From: Acephala macrosclerotiorum
Taxonomy: Eukaryota; Ascomycota; Leotiomycetes; Helotiales; Mollisiaceae
Direction of reading: 5' to 3'
Length of the DNA: 37,336 nt
Assembly: GCA_014904845.1 (NCBI GenBank)
Contig: MU119621.1
Span: forward strand, 1-37,336
The translations under genes were made by a program, and so were the position numbers. Numbering within the stretch: the stretch's first letter is position 1; each line of letters opens with the position of its first letter. This document shows positions 22,763 to 33,365 of this stretch, piece by piece. Below the pieces are notes generated by a model. The model did not search any database, had not been told where the DNA came from, and saw only the letters and a list, made by a program, of their open reading frames with translations.

Positions 22763-23177
22763 ATGCGCGTTGTAAGATACCTAAAAACATAGACGAGCTG
22801 AAGATAAAAGCAAGCGATTGCCTTCTCAGAAAAAACTTGATAGCAAAGATGTTGATGTGCGAACAAAGCAGAATTGGCAGTTCCCCAAGGCATCGCCACC
22901 AACAATCATCATGTGCTGACTCACCTCCTAACTTCACCGAACCTCATCGTAACAAAAGCACAAGTCCAAGTCCAATATGCAAGCAATCCATTGAAAAACA
23001 ACTAACACTCGATCGGAACCCAGATCACCATTTATGAACTTTCCTCAATAGCATCGCGTCCATCCATCCTTTGCATTCCCCAATCGCAAAACACAAGTTT
23101 GCATCCATCTCCATCAGTTCTTGTAGCCCGTATGTACACCCGTCTATGATATCGAACCGAGAATCGAAAATTGTGGT
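22763..23177. other. convergent intergenic region
   Basis: About 415 bases between the stops of two convergent genes, so it must hold both 3' UTRs and poly-A sites. No gene or strong repeat was seen. Open frames here are short and unremarkable. Confidence 0.5.
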
Positions 23178-23690
23178 TTATGATTTGTCCTCCGGCTCCT
23201 TCAAGATCCCCTCGACTTCTAACCGTCTTCGCGCTTCTTCTAGGGCCCAGGTTTGTATCCTGTTGTCGTGTTAGCCTTTGTCCCATCTCCTTCCCCTCTC
23301 CAATCCCGAACCCATCTCCCGCTATCCTCAGTCCCTCCCCAGATCATCCCGCAGAACTCCAATCTCCCCAATAGACGAGGAGATAAGGGTAGCAGTGTAG
23401 ACTCACGAAGTATCAGGCTTAAAAGCATAAGCAACAGCCGCCAACCCCAAACTCCCAAAGAAGCCATACACCCAAATATTCTCCCACCCCTCCTTCTCCG
23501 CCTTCTCTCCTGGCTTGACGCCAAAGAGCCATCCGGACGGCGGGTCGTAGTGGTCTTCGTGTGCGTGGTCTGCTGCTTTTTGGGCCGATGTTGAGGAGAA
23601 TGCTCTTGTCGCGGATCGTTGCGAGGTGGCAGTCGCGGGTGTGATTGATTTGGCCGCGCGGGCTAGGTGGGTTGGTCGCAGAGGAGGCAT
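23178..23690 (-). CDS. complex I ESSS subunit (NDUFB11-like)
   Basis: Two exons (23690-23407, 23259-23178) encode 121 residues; the intron of 147 bases runs GTGAGT...ACAG. The start MPPLRPTHLARAAKSITPAT begins a basic mitochondrial presequence ending around RAFSSTSAQKAA. Then come DPPSGWLFGVKPGEKAEKEG, a single membrane span at about 71-90 (NIWVYGFFGSLGLAAVAYAF), and after the splice IQTWALEEARRRLEVEGILK with a charged end. This is the layout of the ESSS/NDUFB11 accessory subunit of NADH:ubiquinone oxidoreductase in the inner mitochondrial membrane arm. An earlier in-frame Met at 23810 would spoil the targeting peptide, so 23690 is preferred. Confidence 0.88.
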
Positions 23691-24465
23691 TTTGTGATCG
23701 TTTGTGCCTCGGCGTTTGGTGGAGAGGATGAGTGCTGTCGTCGATTGAGGGGGAGAGGTCAAGCTTGATAGAGGTGAGGTTGAAGATCGTGATGAGTCCG
23801 CTAGGCGCAAAAGGTTAGCGCTGCCGCAGCGCCGGATCGGAAGGAGGGAAAAGTGGGGGCTTGGATTTCTCCTTCTCTCCTCTAAATCGACTCTCAGTCA
23901 TCAACATACATGCATCCGGAGTTTGAATGTCTGTAATCGAAAACAATATCCACTTACGAAAGAGTTGAAGAGATCGCGGAAGTTTAATGCTTCACCTCTG
24001 CAACTTCAGGCTTCTTCCCAGTATTGCTCTGAACTTTCTTTCACCTTTCCACTGTTCGTGTCTGCGGGCGGTGCGACGAGGAATGTTTGTCGGTTTGGAG
24101 GAGTTTGGAGGTTGTTGTATGAGTCTCTGCAAGATTTAGTGGTGGTTGAGCGGGATTGAGAAGAACCTATTACAAATATTCTGTTATCTTTGTCGTTGCT
24201 GATATTGATAAGTTTGCAGCTTTTTCACATTTGATTTTGTTCAAGTGAAGATAAGATTTAGATTTGTTCTGGAAATGTGGTGGCTTGGCGGGCTTTGATA
24301 AGCTTTGAGGCTGCCAGTGGAAGATCTTACCGAATCTTGAGCGTTTTGATGGTTGCAGGCATTCATATTCTCATTGGCCAATGTTTATCAGTTTACATTT
24401 ATACCTCAATATTGATCCGTGATGGCAGATTGGTGTATCGTCAATTGGGGAACACTATATCACCT

Positions 24466-24501
24466 TCTGTTTCAGCTTAGCTTCAGCTTAGCTTCAGCTA
24501 G
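24466..24501. repeat. short tandem repeat, 11-bp unit ~3 copies
   Basis: Three adjacent copies of an 11-base unit (CTTCAGCTTAG), the first and last imperfect, just upstream of a candidate ATG at 24522. Confidence 0.7.
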
Positions 24502-24521
24502 ATGTGGCTGACACAGCCTAG

Positions 24522-25019
24522 ATGCCATCGCGAGGCACAGAACACAGCCCGTCACCTCATGGGAAGATTATCGCCGAACAGCTGCATCTCAATGACCTCT
24601 ATCTGTTGCGCAAGGCTGTTGACGAGGCTGTTCTGCAACCATCTTTCATTCATTGCTGCCTTTTCATTGCCCACGTAGCTATCCACTCTCTCCCTCAAGT
24701 CCAAGTACATGCCGTCGTCGACGGGAGGATTTTGTGCGTCATGAATATTTGGTCACAACATTCCTCATCAACATATATCGCCTTGTTTACCCATCTTTCA
24801 AATGAGATGATTTGCGTAGGTCTGGTTCAACTGGTTGGGTTCATCACTGTCCTCTTTCTGCTTCGGCTATGCAAATCCTTATTGATGTCGTCTCAAATCC
24901 CATCAAGCCAATTCCGAACGGTTTCGGTACGTTTGCAAGACGGGCATTGTTACAACAGGGTTGACGTCTTCCTTCCACGCCCATCGAGTGAACTGCTTTT
25001 GGCTGCACTGACATTTTAA
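24522..25019 (+). CDS. doubtful hypothetical ORF
   Basis: An ATG-initiated 165-residue frame (MPSRGTEHSPSPHGKIIAEQ). It contains one or two hydrophobic stretches (CCLFIAHVAIHSL; ICVGLVQLVGFITVLFLLRL) and a moderately charged C-terminus. No family, signal peptide or intron is recognised, and the composition is only weakly protein-like. Length alone makes it worth listing; it may be fortuitous or a young orphan gene. Confidence 0.2.
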   Translation: MPSRGTEHSPSPHGKIIAEQLHLNDLYLLRKAVDEAVLQPSFIHCCLFIAHVAIHSLPQVQVHAVVDGRILCVMNIWSQHSSSTYIALFTHLSNEMICVGLVQLVGFITVLFLLRLCKSLLMSSQIPSSQFRTVSVRLQDGHCYNRVDVFLPRPSSELLLAALTF

Positions 25020-25616
25020 GTGATAACAATCAATCTTTTATTTCCCAACATTTCTTACTTCCCCCGCCCGCTGCGGATGAAGGTGAAAAGGCGACGAACA
25101 GAGGGCCATGCTTAGTTTCTGAGCACCATCTCAACAAAATGGAAGCAAAAGATATAGTTGAAGAGAAGACTCTACCTAGTCGCGCACCTCGGTACCACGA
25201 TTCGACTTCTACGGATAGCCAGGCGAGCGCTATTTTTCTATCACCATTAGTCAACCTCGTGTTGCAAGCCTCCTTGGTTGATTCAGCCTGGAAAGAGCCT
25301 TGTCGTCTCTTGTCTTTTGGGCTCGCCAGACAACTTTTTACGCGGAAGCACGGACATGGAATTGCAGGGGCTCGAGGGGACTATCGTCATTGGAGCTTCG
25401 GCTTCATATCCTGAATGAGGGGCGGAGAATCTCTCGAATCGTTACCCCTGACCATGTTCTTCGAAAGCGTAGGATTGGGGGCGGATGTCATTCACTGCAA
25501 CCCCCATCCCCAATTTTTTTTTTTTTTTTTTGGAAGAACTTGTTGGAAATTTCCATTGTATCAATCCAATTCAGTTGCAGATTCTGTCTGCCTCCTGACG
25601 CTGTTTTTTAATCGAA

Positions 25617-26911
25617 ATGGCTTCGCAAACCGGAATAGTCGTTTCAACCGTTACCGAGATCTCGGGAGCTTACACAGCATATACGATCACAAACCTTGGG
25701 TCAATCGCGACTTCGTGGAGTGCTCCTGCAAGTTGCTCTCAAACTACGACGTATGATAACGCCCTTAGTTTGCTGTACTCATTCGATCTTTTAGCAGGCG
25801 ACGATTGGAACTGCCTGCCTCCGCGCGTGGAAATATCAACGGTTTCGAATTCCGTACCTGCGTCGACTACACCAAGCTTTCCGGGCATTACGGCAGCAAA
25901 TGTTCTTTACTATTCGCCTGCCACCTGCCCAAGTGGCTGGCGCACTGCAGCCACGTCTATATTGCCCAGTTCAACTGTGCCAATCGTAGCTTGTTGCCCT
26001 TTGTAAGTACCACTCCCATCACATGTCAAGGTCGTTCGTCCACTAATCCTTTTGCACGATTCAGTGGGTGGGTTTGGAATGGTATTGGGCCACAGGGTAT
26101 GGGACCCGCATGTGACCTCCCAGAATTTAGAACCGCGCCTGGGGAAAATCAATCGTATACCATAACGAATCTTGTCGATGCGACTGGCCGAGGCAATCCT
26201 ACAACGTCTGCCTACTCGCTAGTGCTTACCTATTCGGTTGATGTATGGGCTTATCCGCTTTATATCGTGGAAGGTCAAATCTCGAACGTTACTACCTCTG
26301 GAACTTCCACCACTCTTTCCACTTTTACAAATCCACTAGTAGCAACATCGACATCGCCATCATCCTCAAGAGGCACATCCAGCACAAGTAATCTTCCGCC
26401 AAAAGGTCTCACCCCGGGTCCCAAAGCAGGAATTGCCGTCGCGATCTCTATCTCATTTGTCTTATTAGTACTAGGCATATTCTTTCATTTCCGGCGACGT
26501 GGGCAACAACGGAGCAGGAGCCAAGAAGTAGCTATTCTGGAAATCAACTCCGTGGCAGATACATTATTCGCAGATTCCAATAGGAATGGTGACAGAACCG
26601 AGCAACAATCAAACCATCAAAATGATAGGGCTATCATTCAGTCCGCTCCGTACGAAACGAAACCACCGGAATATAGAAGTAGCTTCTCAAGGGGCCGAGC
26701 AAGCCCTCGCTCCCCTCAGTCAGATATATATCATGCCACTGATGAACCAGCGATCCAAGGGCCTCCATTCGGGTCCAAGATTTCTGCGGTCGCAGCATCA
26801 GCAAACCAGTCACCCCATACCTACTGTCCTCATCAGCCCCACGCATCCGACTACCGACTAGGAGGTAGGGCAGACTACACCTCTAGCTCTTGCCCTCATT
26901 GTAATGAATGA
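25617..26911 (+). CDS. single-pass membrane protein, fungal sensor-like (tandem copy 1)
   Basis: Two exons (25617-26002, 26065-26911) encode 410 residues; the 62-base intron runs GTAAGT...TCAG. The outer part (1-249) has paired Cys blocks: APASCSQTTTY, LYYSPATCPSGWRTAA and the spliced ACCPFGWVWNG, then a Ser/Thr-rich stalk likely to be O-glycosylated. One membrane span lies at about 250-271 (AGIAVAISISFVLLVLGIFF), stopped by HFRRRGQQR. The cytosolic tail of ~140 residues ends in a Cys/His motif: CPH at 383-385, SDYRLGGR at 390-397 and CPHC at the end. This layout matches a large fungal group of wall-facing proteins of unknown function, loosely like Mid2/WSC sensors. No clear signal peptide is present, which is odd for the topology; the real start could be further upstream. 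A decayed paralogue follows downstream. Confidence 0.75.
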
Positions 26912-27172
26912 TGAGGCTCTACTCGTGTTTGGTATTTTGGCCGTTTAGTTCTCATGTTCCGTCTATTCATCCGATTAGTTGGACCGTAACAGCTCCGATG
27001 ACTCCAACCTTCCGCAATGGCAACGCTTCATTTGAGTGCAATTATCAGAAGGATGGCCCTTGACTGCGGCAATGCTACAGCCTGTTGTGTGTTCGGTGTT
27101 CATGGGGTTGTTACTTCTCAGACCGTGGGACATCTAGTCTTCACTTCAATTCCATCAGCTATTAGAAACATC

Positions 27173-28932
27173 ATGCCGCCATACAACATGTCTGATACTG
27201 TGATCGAGGTATCGTCGCAAACAGTGATATCCATCACAACAACAAATAGTTGGACGATAACGAAGCTCGGCCCGATTACCAAAGCATGGACGCCTCCTTC
27301 AAGCTGTCACGACACGACAACATAGAGCAGTGACAACAATGTCAATACAATGTACATATACGACTTCATCCCCTTCGACGATTAGAGTTGTATGCCACCC
27401 ATTGTTAGAATGACGTCTGCTTCAGTTACGACAACATCATCCTTCGTGTTTCCAGGTTTGTCAATGGTTCCAACCTCATGTACTACTCGCCAGCAACAGG
27501 TTGCCCTGGGACCTGGATCACTGCAGCCAGCAGCGCGCAACAATACTTAAGCAACCTCATTGCGTGCTGTCCTGTGTAAACTATATCGCCCCTAACCAAA
27601 GCAAAATCGACTGTTTGCTGACGAATGAATACTGCGATGTAGGAACTTCGGGTACAATGAAAGAAAATGTGAAGGCATTGCGCCCACCGCGGCAGACTAC
27701 TGGGTCACGGCAACGAATGTTATCAACGCAACCGACAGAGGCAAACCATCACCTTCTATGTTTTCAGTCTCCCTGACCAGAAATAAATGGATGTCGATCT
27801 GGGCATATCCGATTTACATCATGCAAGTAAACATTACGACTGCTGCTGGCGCACCGAGTACACTTACCCTTTCCACCGCCCAGTCGTTCGCAACACCCAC
27901 GAGCGATACGACGGACACTGCAACCGACCCTCCAGCAACAGGAATGTCAGCTGGAGCTAAGGCTGGCATGACTGTGGGAATTGTGCTTACGTTTCTCCTC
28001 ATGGTCCTCAGAATATTCATCTTCTTTAGATGGCGAGGGCAGCATCAACGGAGGCTCCTGGACATCCGGATACGAACCAAAACCGGACTTGGTCACGTAC
28101 TCGAAGTGGTATGAACTCAACACTCCATCGAACGCCCACGAAATCGGAGAACAGACGCACGGGAAGGATGTGGTCGGGATCACTCAAAGCCCTGCACACG
28201 AATCGACACCAGACACCAGTCCGTACGAACTCGCCGCCGATTCGAACGATCATAAAATCGAGCAACAAACCAATGGGAATGATGTTCCAACCCTCCCCCA
28301 GAGACCCTCACGTGAAGTGCTCCATGAACACAATACGCATGAACCCATCATCGGGCATGGGAACGGAAAGCAGGCTAGCAGCGAAAGAGAGCTGGCCACC
28401 GTCGAAGACGAACAGAAAGTAAGAACCCCTGAAAACGAGCCGAAATTCAGGGCATCTGAACGGAATGAACTTCTTTCCAGCTCAAATTCTCGGGATTCGG
28501 GCATTCCAACGAGGATGGACTCGCCAGAGGCACTTGACAGGTGGTCAGATGGCTTCGTCGAATATGCCGAGTTACCTCTGAAGTGGATGGGGAAGAGAAA
28601 GAGGTCTTGAGAGAAAGCCTGTGTTCCATTTTGTCGCACATCATATTCTCCTCCCATCGACCAGTTCCTGTTAATACTCGCGTTCGGTTTTCCAATACGA
28701 TGAGGCGCTGTGAGCCGTCGTCAAAGCCTCGGGAATGGACTCGATATGGATTGTCGAACGTCGAAGCTGGAGCTGGGAAAGACGGGATCCAATGCGAAAC
28801 TCAGTACAGTCGACACCGATTTTTCGTCTACCTATATCCACCTGCCCGCATCATGCAATCAGTTCCGATTACCGTCTTGGAGGCAGACCTGATTACCCTT
28901 CTGCTGCTGCATGTCCTCGATGCAGTGGATGA
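27173..28932 (+). pseudogene. decayed tandem paralogue of the sensor-like protein (copy 2)
   Basis: Segments colinear with copy 1 occur in order but in different frames: SWTITKLGPITKAWTPPSSC, then LMYYSPATGCPGTWITAASS with IACCP, then IWAYPIYIMQVNITT, a membrane span (AGMTVGIVLTFLLMVLRIFI) with RWRGQHQRR, a long cytosolic tail (SGYEPKPDLVTYSKWYELNT) and a C-terminal CPH...SDYRLGGR...CPRC at 28843-28929. Breaks: TAG at 27323-27325, TAG at 27383-27385 where copy 1 has TGG (one G-to-A change), a frame shift near 27455, a weak donor after IACCP (GTAAAC), a shift near 28050, and a shift or missing intron before the last motif. Parts could be rescued by unseen introns, but the TGG-to-TAG change cannot easily be. 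The cytosolic tail is about twice as long as in copy 1. Confidence 0.65.
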
Positions 28933-29564
28933 ACAGGGAGTGAAACCATGAGTGATGTGGAGAGCAGCGCAGAGCACGAGAGTCGCACACCACAGGAAAG
29001 CAGGTTATGTGCAATTTCCACAGAGGGTCATGAGGAACAATACACGACTCGAAAAACCGGGTTTTAAATATTTCTAAGAGATGCGGGCTTATCAGAATCT
29101 GAAAGACAACATGTATCGGACTGTTCCAATGCAGCAGGATAGGTGAAGCTTCTCAACTGCACTCGAAGGGAACGATGGATATGAAGTTTTCATGAAGAAA
29201 GCGAGGAAATCCAGCAACGAAACGCAGAAATGCACGCTGACGGGGAAGCAGCGATGTCGTTTCGTGATTCGTCGCTAATGTCAACGGGATAATAAGATGA
29301 TTAGACCTTTTCAATAGAGGAGGCTGGGACGTCTTGGTATTTTGTGGAACCCGGCTTTGCAATTTACCCGCCTCCTCTTTTCTACCTTCAACATCAACTT
29401 TCAATCGCCGAAACTACTTGCGTTTCCTTCTTTCATCTTTGTTGCGCGTTTGCTTATCACGACGTCCTCGTAAATTCCTCGATCGTCGAAGCGGTTTAAA
29501 TATTTCGAACTCAAATTACATTTCTGCAGTCAGCCAGTCGCCACCTTGCCTTCAAGCTTCAATC
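28933..29564. promoter_or_regulatory. upstream region of the MGSC gene
   Basis: About 630 bases without a supported gene. The right half is pyrimidine-rich before the ATG at 29565, as in many fungal 5' leaders. An in-frame upstream extension of the MGSC frame (from 29334) looks like leader rather than protein. Confidence 0.45.
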
Positions 29565-29900
29565 ATGGGTTCATGCTTTTCCTCCCCGAAGAAAGAGAAG
29601 AAGCATTCAGATGCTGCACACCCAGCTCCGGATCCCAACACCAACGAACCGGTCAAGAAGGATGTCCCACAACAACAGACGACTGCACCAAACGACAGCG
29701 CTGATCAACAGGAACAAGCTTTCGATCCGTTCAGTGCTGAACATAATACCGGAGCTCCCAGGAAACCTTCGGCTTTTGAGCTGGCGAGCGCTTCGTATGC
29801 GCCGGCTACTACTTTCACTGGTCCCGAAGGAAAGAAGGATGAGTTGCCTGCTATCACGGATGAGGAAGAGCAGGGTGAAACTGCTGCGCGGAATAGTTGA
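29565..29900 (+). CDS. small protein with N-myristoylation/palmitoylation signal
   Basis: An intronless 111-residue frame from ATG 29565. It begins MGSCFSSPKKEKKHSDAAHP. Gly2 with Ser at position 6 (G-S-C-F-S) fits N-myristoyltransferase recognition, Cys4 is a good palmitoylation site, and the KKEKK cluster could add membrane affinity. The rest is hydrophilic and probably disordered (QQQTTAPNDSADQQEQAF), with a more ordered patch KPSAFELASASYAPATTFTG and an acidic end ITDEEEQGE. I recognise no enzyme domain. A membrane-tethered adaptor or signalling protein at the plasma or vacuolar membrane is a reasonable guess. The lipidation signal also fixes the start, because the upstream in-frame extension would bury it. 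Confidence 0.7.
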   Translation: MGSCFSSPKKEKKHSDAAHPAPDPNTNEPVKKDVPQQQTTAPNDSADQQEQAFDPFSAEHNTGAPRKPSAFELASASYAPATTFTGPEGKKDELPAITDEEEQGETAARNS

Positions 29901-30798
29901 AGGGGCTCGGTATGGGAGATAGAGGATTTGGACATCTGGGAGAAGAGAGATGGCGGAGAGATCTTGAAAGCGGCGATGTAGAGCTTGGTTCCTGGGATTT
30001 GAAATGGAAGCGGATCGGTCTCGGCGGGATGAATGATGAGCAAAGTTGGATCTGGTGTGGACCTGGTATTGGGATTTTGAATGCTTTCTGATGATGTCTA
30101 ATCTGAATTGGAAGGATCTTGATATCGTAGGATAGTATTTGGGTAGATGTGACGAGAGAACAATTTCAGTCATTATGACATCGAGGAACAGACCTTTCTC
30201 GAATAAGTCCTGCCATTCATGAACTTGATAGTGCACACATCTCTAAATTTTCTTCTAAGTAGTATCGAGGTATAGCCTTCAATCTCTGAAGCCATACTGG
30301 GCTGCACATTGCAGGACACGGAGCTTTCTCTGGAGGATGATCACGTGAATGGTTCATTCATTTCGAAATAGCGAATTACTCATTCTCCAAAGTTTCCAAG
30401 CAGTCATACATACTCCTAGATGCCATTCCAAGTAGGTATTCTCAGACTTTTCCTCGTCCACGAATCCAGAAGCCTGCTGCTCCTTTGAGCTCCAGCCAAT
30501 AAACGACTCGTCCTATCCCAGTGAGGCTCCGGCCCCTGTTATTCGCTGTAAATAAAGCTAGCCTCGCCTAAGCCTAGTGCCACGCTAATAAATCCACAGC
30601 TCAGAAATATCGCGACTCTTGGATCGCGTTCTCGTCCGTCAACAACTTTTTGTTCGTTCGACAACGCAATTTTCTGTCGATTCTTTCGACGAAACTGTCA
30701 TCGATTCTTGATCATTTGATCTCTCTACCTTCCATTCAACTTTCAAAAAACCCTCGATTGCATCTCCTGATTTCGACGTAACGCGCGTAATTTCGAAG
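29901..30798. promoter_or_regulatory. upstream region of the RCC1 gene
   Basis: About 900 bases with the 3' flank of the MGSC gene at left and the RCC1 promoter at right. A CCAAT-type box (GCCAATAAA) lies near 30494, about 300 bases before the ATG, and a pyrimidine-rich leader precedes it. No further gene was seen. Confidence 0.5.
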
Positions 30799-33156
30799 AT
30801 GCCTCCAAAAAAAGCTGCCGCAAAGGCTGCACCCAAGACCAAGGCTCCGGCCAAAGTCGCAACAAAGCCTGCACCAAAGAAAGCTGCATCTGCCACTGGA
30901 AAGGTAAAGGTCGCCGAGTCCTCCACCCTAGATGGTGCTTCTACTGCCGGTGGAAAGAAAAATGTCAACTATAAGATCACCCCAGTCGCAGGTACAAAGC
31001 GAAAGTCGTCCGACAATGAGGAGGAGGTCGTTGAGCAACAGCCCAAGTCAAAGAAAGCCAAGTCTGCTGCTCCTGCCGAAGCTTCAGCCGCGAAGAAGAC
31101 ATCTGGCCGAGTCACGAAGGCACCTGCTGCTAAGGCTGCTGTAAAGAAGCCATCACCAAAGGCCGCTGCGGAGCCCGTCGTCGAGAAACCCTCCCCGAAG
31201 CCTGCTGCAAAGAGTGCAGCTCCAACAACGACTACCGCGAAGTCCACAACCACCAAGGCTGCACCGAAGAAGGCTGCTGCCCCTACGAAATCATCCACGA
31301 CGAAGGCTGCCTCCAAGAAGGCTACCTCAGTCGCCCCATCTACGAAATCTGCTGCCCCCAAAGTGAATGGTACAAAGCGCAAGGCAGAGTCGGAGTCCGA
31401 AGGACCTGCACCAAAGAAGGCGAAAGGTCGTACTATTATATTGAATCGTGCACCAAGCACCGCATCAAAGGTCGGCGCTGCGAAGAAGAATACAACTACT
31501 GCGAAGGCGGCCCCCAAGGCGACGATAGATGCCGGGGCCAAGGCTGCTGAGAAAGCAGCTGACGAGAAGAAGGCTGCCGCAAAACAAGTCATGGATGAGA
31601 AAAAAATTGCTGCCAAGAAGGCGGCTGATGAGAAGAGAGCTGCTGCGAAGATTGTGGCTGAAGAGAAGAGAGTTGCTGCACAGAAGGCTACTGAAGAAAA
31701 GAAGAAGGTTAGTTCATCTCGACTCCACTCTTCATCTCCATACTAATTCCCCGCAGGCAAAGGCTCTTGCTGCTTTGAGGAGGCTCCCGGTCATCAACCA
31801 ACCCAAGACGACAAAGCTTGATATTTACGTTTTCGGTGAGAACTCAGCAGGAGAGCTGGGCTTGGGCGTTGGCAAGGATCCCAATGGAAAGAGTGTCGTT
31901 GATGTCAAACGTCCAAGGATAAATCACAACTTGTTCGCTGACAAGGTTGGTGTTGTCGATATTGCTGTTGGTGGTATGCATTGCGTGGCTCTTACACACG
32001 ATGACAAGATCTACACATGGGGTGTTAACGATCAAGGTGCCTTGGGCCGAACCACTGATGCTGGCCCTATGAGAGATATTTCTGACGACAAGGATGGTGA
32101 GGATTCGGATTCAGATGAGGATGCTGGTGAGGGATTGAACGCATCGGAGGCTACACCATTTGAGGTTGACGCAAGTCACTTCCCAGAGGGTACAAAATTT
32201 GCTCGTGTCTTTGCTGGTGATAGCGTTTCTTTTGCTCTCACTACTACCGGCTTGGTTTACGGTTGGGGTACGTTTCGAGTAAGTCTACTGCGCCTCCCCT
32301 CTCTTCTCTCAGTCCCTAACCTTCACCATAGGGCAACGATGGCATTCTAGGTTTCCGCGTCAACGACGAGGACAACCAAGCGAACACACCCGAGCTCATC
32401 CCAGAATTAAAGGACGTCATCGACATCGCATGCGGCACAAACCACGTTCTGGCGTTGACCAACAAGGGCAAGGTCTTCACCTGGGGCGCTGGAGAACAAA
32501 ATCAACTAGCTCGACGTGTTCTGGCTCGCTCACTGAAGAACGGACTAGTCCCCCGTGAATTTGGTCTGGGCAAGAAGAAGATCGTCAAAGTTGGCGCAGG
32601 CGACTATCACAGCTTTGTCGTCGATGATAGGGGCAACAAGTTCGCTTGGGGGTTGAACACATTCGGCCAGACAGGCGTTGAGAAGGAGTCTGCCGATGAT
32701 GATTATGTCATGACTCCCAAGGAGATCGTGAATCTGAAGGATTATGCCATTAAGGAGATCGCTGGTGGTGCGCATCACTCCATGGCATGCACGGAGGATG
32801 GGAAGGTCTTAGTTTGGGGCAGATGTGATAACCACGAGGCTGGTATGGAAATTAAGGACCTTCCGAAGGAGAAGGTCTTCTTCGATGAGGATGGCAAGGC
32901 GAAGTATTTGGAGAAACCCATTGAGCTTGAGATTGAAGGCGTTACCGTTGCTACCGCAGGAGACACATGCATGGCTATCGATAAGGAGGGAGTGGCGTGG
33001 ACGTGGGGATTTTCAGAGAACTATCAAACAGGTCTGGGTGTCAGTGACGACGTTGAGGAGGCGACGGAGATTGAGAATTCCGCGGTGAAGGGCAAGAAGA
33101 TCGTCTTTGGTGGTCTAGGTGGACAGTTTGGCGTTTTGGCTGGTGAGCATGAGTAA
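30799..33156 (+). CDS. RCC1: RCC1-type Ran guanine nucleotide exchange factor
   Basis: Three exons (30799-31707, 31757-32278, 32332-33156) encode 751 residues; the introns of 49 and 53 bases lie exactly between codons. Intron 1 has a TACTAAT branch-point-like site at 31741. Residues 1-303, the whole of exon 1, form a Lys/Ala/Pro-rich tail like histone H1 (MPPKKAAAKAAPKTKAPAKV) with basic NLS-like stretches (GTKRKSSDNEEE, PKKAKGRTI) and a repeated EKKAAAK-type helix near its end. From 304 on come the RCC1 blades: VFGENSAGELGLG, GGMHCVALTHDDKIYTWGVN, ACGTNHVLALTNKGKVFTWG, GAGDYHSFVVDDRGNKFAWG, AGGAHHSMACTEDGKVLVWG and VAWTWGFSENYQTGLG. The protein loads Ran with GTP on chromatin; yeast homologues are Srm1/Prp20 and Pim1. 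The tail is far longer than usual. Confidence 0.93.
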
Positions 33157-33365
33157 GGAACGATGCAAGGGATAATGACTGGATCTATGGAGCATAGTTG
33201 TAGTGTAATCTGGTTTGGGGAGCGATGCATCCTACACATGCATATGTAGTCATGCATCAAAAGCACTTGTTGATGCATTTTCAGTTTTCAAAATTGTATA
33301 ACTAGACAGCATTTGAAAATGGACCCGTTCAAGTACCTAACCACAGGGAGTCTTTCTGAATGTCC

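Larger units (their letters stand above)
23691..25616. other. 1.9-kb region without a convincing gene
   Basis: Normal base composition, but no frame with recognisable domains or a clear exon structure. It contains promoter DNA for the complex I gene at its left end, a short three-copy 11-base repeat near 24466-24501, an 18-base T tract at 25514-25531 and the 5' flank of the next gene at its right end. One 165-residue frame (24522-25019) is listed separately. Confidence 0.5.

Noticed and set aside
30639..31616. Long minus-strand frames rich in Ala and Phe
   Set aside because: These are antisense of the Lys/Ala-rich RCC1 tail; the AAG/GCC codon repeats keep the other strand open.
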